Source: an uncultured Acetatifactor sp.
Lineage (GTDB): Bacteria > Bacillota > Clostridia > Lachnospirales > Lachnospiraceae
Direction of reading: 5' to 3'
Length of the DNA stretch: 64,000 nt
Assembly (NCBI GenBank): GCA_949840885.1
Contig: CATKYJ010000006.1
Span: 92,915-156,914, forward strand
A program made the translations under genes and the position numbers. Shown here in pieces: positions 60,818-64,000 of the stretch; within the stretch, counting starts at the first letter, position 1; each line of letters begins with the position of its first letter. Under the pieces are notes generated by a model. The model was given only the letters and a program-made list of their open reading frames with translations, was not told the origin of the DNA and searched no databases.

Positions 60818-62293
60818 ATGTCTCAGAACACATCCAATCAAAGCGGAAACGTGCAGTACCGCCGGGCCAAGGTCTGGCAGATCATACTCACCGCCACCAG
60901 CGGCATGGTGGGCATGAGCTTCTATTTCCTCACGGGCATGGCCAGCTACAGCGCCAACGTAGGCTTCGGCATCGCCACAATGGCAGTGGGGGGAATCCTG
61001 ACGTTTACCCGTGTCTTCGACGCCATCACGGATCCTTTGCTGGCCTTTGTGTACGACAAGGTCAATACCAGGTTCGGCAAGATACGCATCCTGCTGGCCA
61101 GCGGCTGGCTGGTGATGGCTTTCGCCGTATTGATGATGTACAACTGGGCTGCCGGCAAAGGGCATGGGATAGTGACGTACATAGGGCTTTACATCATCTA
61201 TATCATTGGCTATACCCTGTTCAACATGACATCCCAAACTGTAGGGCCGTTAATGACAAACGACCCCAAGCAGCGCCCCATTGTGGGCGTGGTGGGTACG
61301 ATATTCAACTACCTGGTTCCTATCGCCATGAACCTGATTGCCTATACCAGGCTGATGCCCAAGTACGGCGGCTACACACTGGAGTTTTTGGCAGCCGCAT
61401 GCTGGATGACCATCGGCATCTCCGCCGTGGGTCTGGTGCTGACCTGCATCGGTGTGTCGGAATTTGACAAGCCTGAGAATTTTGTGGGTGTCACCGCCAA
61501 GAAAGAAAAGCTGAAGATGAAAGATATGCTGGATGTGCTGAAGAACAATCGTCCCCTGCAGTGCTTTATCGCTTCAGGAGCCTCTGACAAGATTGCCCAG
61601 CAGGTAGCCAGTCAGTCCATTGTAGCCACCATGATGTTCGGCATTATCATAGGCGATATGGCAATTTCCACCACATTGAGCACCATCGGTATGATACCCT
61701 CCATTCTCTTTGTCTTTGTGGGAGCGGCCTACGCCAGGAAGTGGGGCAACAAGAAGACGATCATTGACTGGAACTATATCTGTATCGGGATTACAGTGGC
61801 GACTATCCTGTTCTTTGCCGGGCTGCACATATTCAGCGATACCCGAAATATCAGCACCATGTTTCCGCTGATGATTGTCTTTATGATTCTGCAGCTTTTG
61901 ACCAATGGCGCGAAGATGTGCATTACCAGCGGCAATACCGCATTCATGGCAGATGTCATCGACTACGAGCTGGACAGGGGGGGCAAGTACATTCCCGCGG
62001 TAGTGACAGGTGTATACAGTCTCATCGACAAGGTGGTCTCCTCCGCCAGCGCCCTGATTGCCACGGCGGCAGTTGCTTTGATCGGTTATACCGAGACCAT
62101 GCCCCAGCCCACGGATGCGCTGACGGGAGGGGTGTTCTGGATGAGCTTGGTGCTCATGTACGGCCTGCCTCTGGGCGGATGGATTGTGACGCTGATCGCC
62201 ATGCGGTTCTGTAACCTGGATAAGGAAGAGATGGTGGAAGTGCAGAAGCGCATCGCCGAGAAAAAGGCCGCAGCGAAGCAGGAGGCAGCGTAG
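60818..62293 (+). CDS. GPH-family sugar:cation symporter
   Basis: A 491-aa membrane transporter with about twelve helices, of the glycoside-pentoside-hexuronide family (MelB/XynB/LacS-like). Seen are FARVFDAITDPLLAFVYDK-type sequence (here RVFDAITDPLLAFVYDK) with the cation-site Asp residues, a charged loop MKDMLDVLKNNRPLQ, and ADVIDYELDRGGKY near residue 380. There is no IIA-like domain. The start at 60818 has GGAGGAGG upstream. It follows a probable AraC operator and would import a di- or oligosaccharide for the neighbouring hydrolases. Confidence 0.93.
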   Translation: MSQNTSNQSGNVQYRRAKVWQIILTATSGMVGMSFYFLTGMASYSANVGFGIATMAVGGILTFTRVFDAITDPLLAFVYDKVNTRFGKIRILLASGWLVMAFAVLMMYNWAAGKGHGIVTYIGLYIIYIIGYTLFNMTSQTVGPLMTNDPKQRPIVGVVGTIFNYLVPIAMNLIAYTRLMPKYGGYTLEFLAAACWMTIGISAVGLVLTCIGVSEFDKPENFVGVTAKKEKLKMKDMLDVLKNNRPLQCFIASGASDKIAQQVASQSIVATMMFGIIIGDMAISTTLSTIGMIPSILFVFVGAAYARKWGNKKTIIDWNYICIGITVATILFFAGLHIFSDTRNISTMFPLMIVFMILQLLTNGAKMCITSGNTAFMADVIDYELDRGGKYIPAVVTGVYSLIDKVVSSASALIATAAVALIGYTETMPQPTDALTGGVFWMSLVLMYGLPLGGWIVTLIAMRFCNLDKEEMVEVQKRIAEKKAAAKQEAA

Positions 62294-62311
62294 GTCTTGC
62301 GCCAATTGTTC

Positions 62312-62340
62312 TTGACAACAAAACTGCATTCTGCTATATT
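62312..62340 (+). promoter_or_regulatory. promoter for the beta-propeller gene
   Basis: Consensus TTGACA and TATATT are separated by 17 bases, just 18 bases after the symporter stop codon. About 180 bases of leader follow. Confidence 0.7.
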
Positions 62341-62438
62341 TGCCGCGTAGCGGCATGTCTGGAAGTGGGAAGTAAGCAGATTACATTGCAATTCCCGGGC
62401 CGGCTTTGGGAATGGCTCCAAGATTCCCCAGCCGGCCC
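62341..62438 (+). promoter_or_regulatory. leader with two hairpins before the beta-propeller gene
   Basis: TGCCGC-GTA-GCGGCA (62341-62355) lies right at the expected transcript start. GGGCCGGCT and AGCCGGCCC (62397-62438) form a 9-bp stem extended inward by TGGGAAT/ATTCCCCA. Neither is followed by a T-run, so mRNA stability or attenuation by another fold is more likely than simple termination. Confidence 0.5.
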
Positions 62439-62518
62439 TGCTGGCAAAGAGACGGACAAAAGAGCAGCGGATTTGAGACGGCTCATTTAAATATATATGA
62501 AATGGAGAGATTGACAGA

Positions 62519-64000
62519 ATGATAGAAAGCAAGGAATTCGGACGCATCGAGGTTCGGGACATCCCGCTTCCCTGGGAGGCGGAGGATATTTCAGGTACCT
62601 ATACTTATTCCGGCAGAGTGCTGGCATCCATTGGCACTGCCGGAGAGCACGGAGGAAAAGACTGGTATCATGTAGTCACGCTAAACGACGACGGCACCGA
62701 TGTGAGGGAAGTTTTTGACGGGGAAATCCCCCAGCTTCCCGGGGCCAATGGCATCCGCTGGATGTGCTTCGGGGACAATAAGAGGATACTGTTGGGGGAC
62801 TATGTGCTGGAATGCAGCCCGGACATAGACCATTGTGAGGAGGCCAGGCTGGTGCCCCTGCGCTATCCGGAACACCTGGACCACGGGGAGAACATCTTCA
62901 TGCGGTGGTCGGAGATCGTCATCGCCCCGGACAATGTCCACATGGCCTGGACCATGCTGACCTCCACGGGCTCACAAAATTACCTAGGGCGGCTGAGACG
63001 GGAGGAGGATGGCTACTATCTGGAAAATATATGTGCCATCAGCCAGGATAAGTTCTGTGAGCCGGATCCGGACAATGAGGGATACTGCGTGACTCTGCCT
63101 GCCAGAGGCGGGGAGTTGAAGCAGTTTGTCCGGGGCGGCAGGGCCCTGTCCATGGCAGGGGGTGGAGACAGTGTCAGTGAGAGTATGCTGCTGCCCTTAG
63201 ACAGCCAGGAGTTGATTCAGATAACGGATACCCCAGGGTATGAGGAGACCACCATTTTCTCGGCAGATGAAAGGCTGGGCGTAGTTATGTCCCCCCGTTT
63301 TTCCGAGAGGACCAACTGCGGTGTGTTCGGCCTGGTGCCCCAGCCCCAGGCCATGGCTGTGCGCAGCAAGTTTATCAATTGTATTTACATGTACTGTGTG
63401 GCCGGTGTGCGGGCGTTCCGAAAGGGAAATGTGGGGCCTGTGCTGATTGACATCGAGAAGTCCCAGAGGGAGGGCAGAGCCCATGCGGGGGTGAATCTGA
63501 GCGACCCGGAGGGCAGATGGGTGTATTATTCCCCAATTAGCTGGCATCCGGACAGCACCCGGGCCATGTGGAACGAGGGAACCAGGCCTGCGGAGGGACC
63601 TGTGAAGAAACGATTACGCATGTGTCATCTACTGGACTATGCGCCGGGGCAGCCAGTGCCTGCCGAGATGACACCAGAGGGGGAGGAAATCCCCTATGCG
63701 CTTCCCGGAAAAGCGCCGGAATGTAAGCCTGCGGAGGACGCGTTTTCCATAAAGATAAAGGGGAAATCCAGGGGATATGTACGCAACGAGGGCGGGACTG
63801 GGAACCCTCCCGTATACCGCACGGTATATGAGGACTTCAGCGACGACGGAGAGACTTTCTACAACGGCACCATGACCGTTGTGGCCCCGGCCAACATTTT
63901 CGCGCCTGGGAAGACCGTGTTCGAGGCGGACCTTTCCGTTACTGGGAAGCATACCGGGGAGATGAAGCTGCGGGCCGTGTTTGCCAGAGACGACGTGCAT
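62519..64000 (+). CDS. large cytoplasmic protein with beta-propeller-like repeats, cut by window end
   Basis: An open frame of 494 codons running off the window. No signal peptide. Several segments resemble PD40/TolB-type propeller blades (ETTIFSADERLGVVMSPRFSE; YYSPISWHPDSTRAMWNEG), with an N-terminal sandwich-like start (SGTYTYSGRVLASIGTAG). The last visible part (DGETFYNGTMTV) begins a new domain. GGAGAG lies 9-10 bases before ATG at 62519. I cannot assign a function; the position after the GPH symporter suggests a glycan enzyme such as an oligosaccharide hydrolase, lyase or phosphorylase. Confidence 0.75.
   Translation, partial: MIESKEFGRIEVRDIPLPWEAEDISGTYTYSGRVLASIGTAGEHGGKDWYHVVTLNDDGTDVREVFDGEIPQLPGANGIRWMCFGDNKRILLGDYVLECSPDIDHCEEARLVPLRYPEHLDHGENIFMRWSEIVIAPDNVHMAWTMLTSTGSQNYLGRLRREEDGYYLENICAISQDKFCEPDPDNEGYCVTLPARGGELKQFVRGGRALSMAGGGDSVSESMLLPLDSQELIQITDTPGYEETTIFSADERLGVVMSPRFSERTNCGVFGLVPQPQAMAVRSKFINCIYMYCVAGVRAFRKGNVGPVLIDIEKSQREGRAHAGVNLSDPEGRWVYYSPISWHPDSTRAMWNEGTRPAEGPVKKRLRMCHLLDYAPGQPVPAEMTPEGEEIPYALPGKAPECKPAEDAFSIKIKGKSRGYVRNEGGTGNPPVYRTVYEDFSDDGETFYNGTMTVVAPANIFAPGKTVFEADLSVTGKHTGEMKLRAVFARDDVH

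Overview
The window looks like a chromosome segment of a gut-type Lachnospiraceae/Clostridia (Firmicutes) bacterium. The evidence is AGGAGG-type ribosome-binding sites throughout, a Rex regulator, a DUF5685/J-protein gene set, LplABC-like carbohydrate ABC transporters with AraC-type regulators, and many cytoplasmic glycoside hydrolases. Base composition is moderately GC-rich except for a clearly AT-rich island at about 41.0-43.1 kb. No rRNA, tRNA or CRISPR array was seen.

Layout. 0-28 kb is mostly core chromosome: the end of pnp, the tldD/tldE pair, a small-protein set (zinc-ribbon membrane protein, DUF5685, J-domain protein with a Cys-rich tail), a DUF1653 protein, a PF06189-type 5'-nucleotidase, a single-ORF SfsA-MutY fusion, a glycosyltransferase, PAP2 and diacylglycerol-kinase genes, glyA with a structured leader, hom and lysC, a membrane GH3, rex, a coiled-coil protein, bifunctional nnr, an orphan MazF-like gene, a CNNM/CorC protein, yebC, and a GT2 plus polytopic membrane protein pair.

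28-41 kb is a carbohydrate-use locus. A TIM-barrel hydrolase-like gene is divergent from an AraC regulator. After the regulator come two permeases, a lipoprotein binding protein, a beta-helix enzyme, a GH94 phosphorylase and an N-acetylneuraminate-lyase-family aldolase. The four enzymes have no signal peptide, so an imported oligosaccharide is probably broken down in the cytoplasm by phosphorolysis and aldol cleavage. This combination is my best candidate for an undescribed pathway.

40.9-46.4 kb is a graveyard of recombined fragments: gene tails, an Imm5-like immunity gene, DUF3847, a relaxase tail, a 5'-truncated GNAT, pieces of AraC genes and of a GH2 gene, tandem sugar O-acetyltransferases with a truncated third copy, and an IS transposase N-terminus. 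It is followed by rtcB and a secreted repeat protein.

50-64 kb is a second glycan locus: GH43 and GH1 on the minus strand, then on the plus strand a GH43 broken by one extra G in a G7 run, a GH2 and a TIM-barrel isomerase/epimerase. An AraC regulator and a small conserved protein follow on the minus strand, then a GPH-type sugar symporter and a beta-propeller-like protein cut by the window end.

A recurring oddity is short degenerate direct repeats, both at gene ends (7.2, 10.2, 23.0, 55.3 kb) and as low-complexity insertions inside otherwise conserved enzymes (DUF1653 protein, GH1, GH43, GH2). Functions are from reading motifs by eye; no database search was run.
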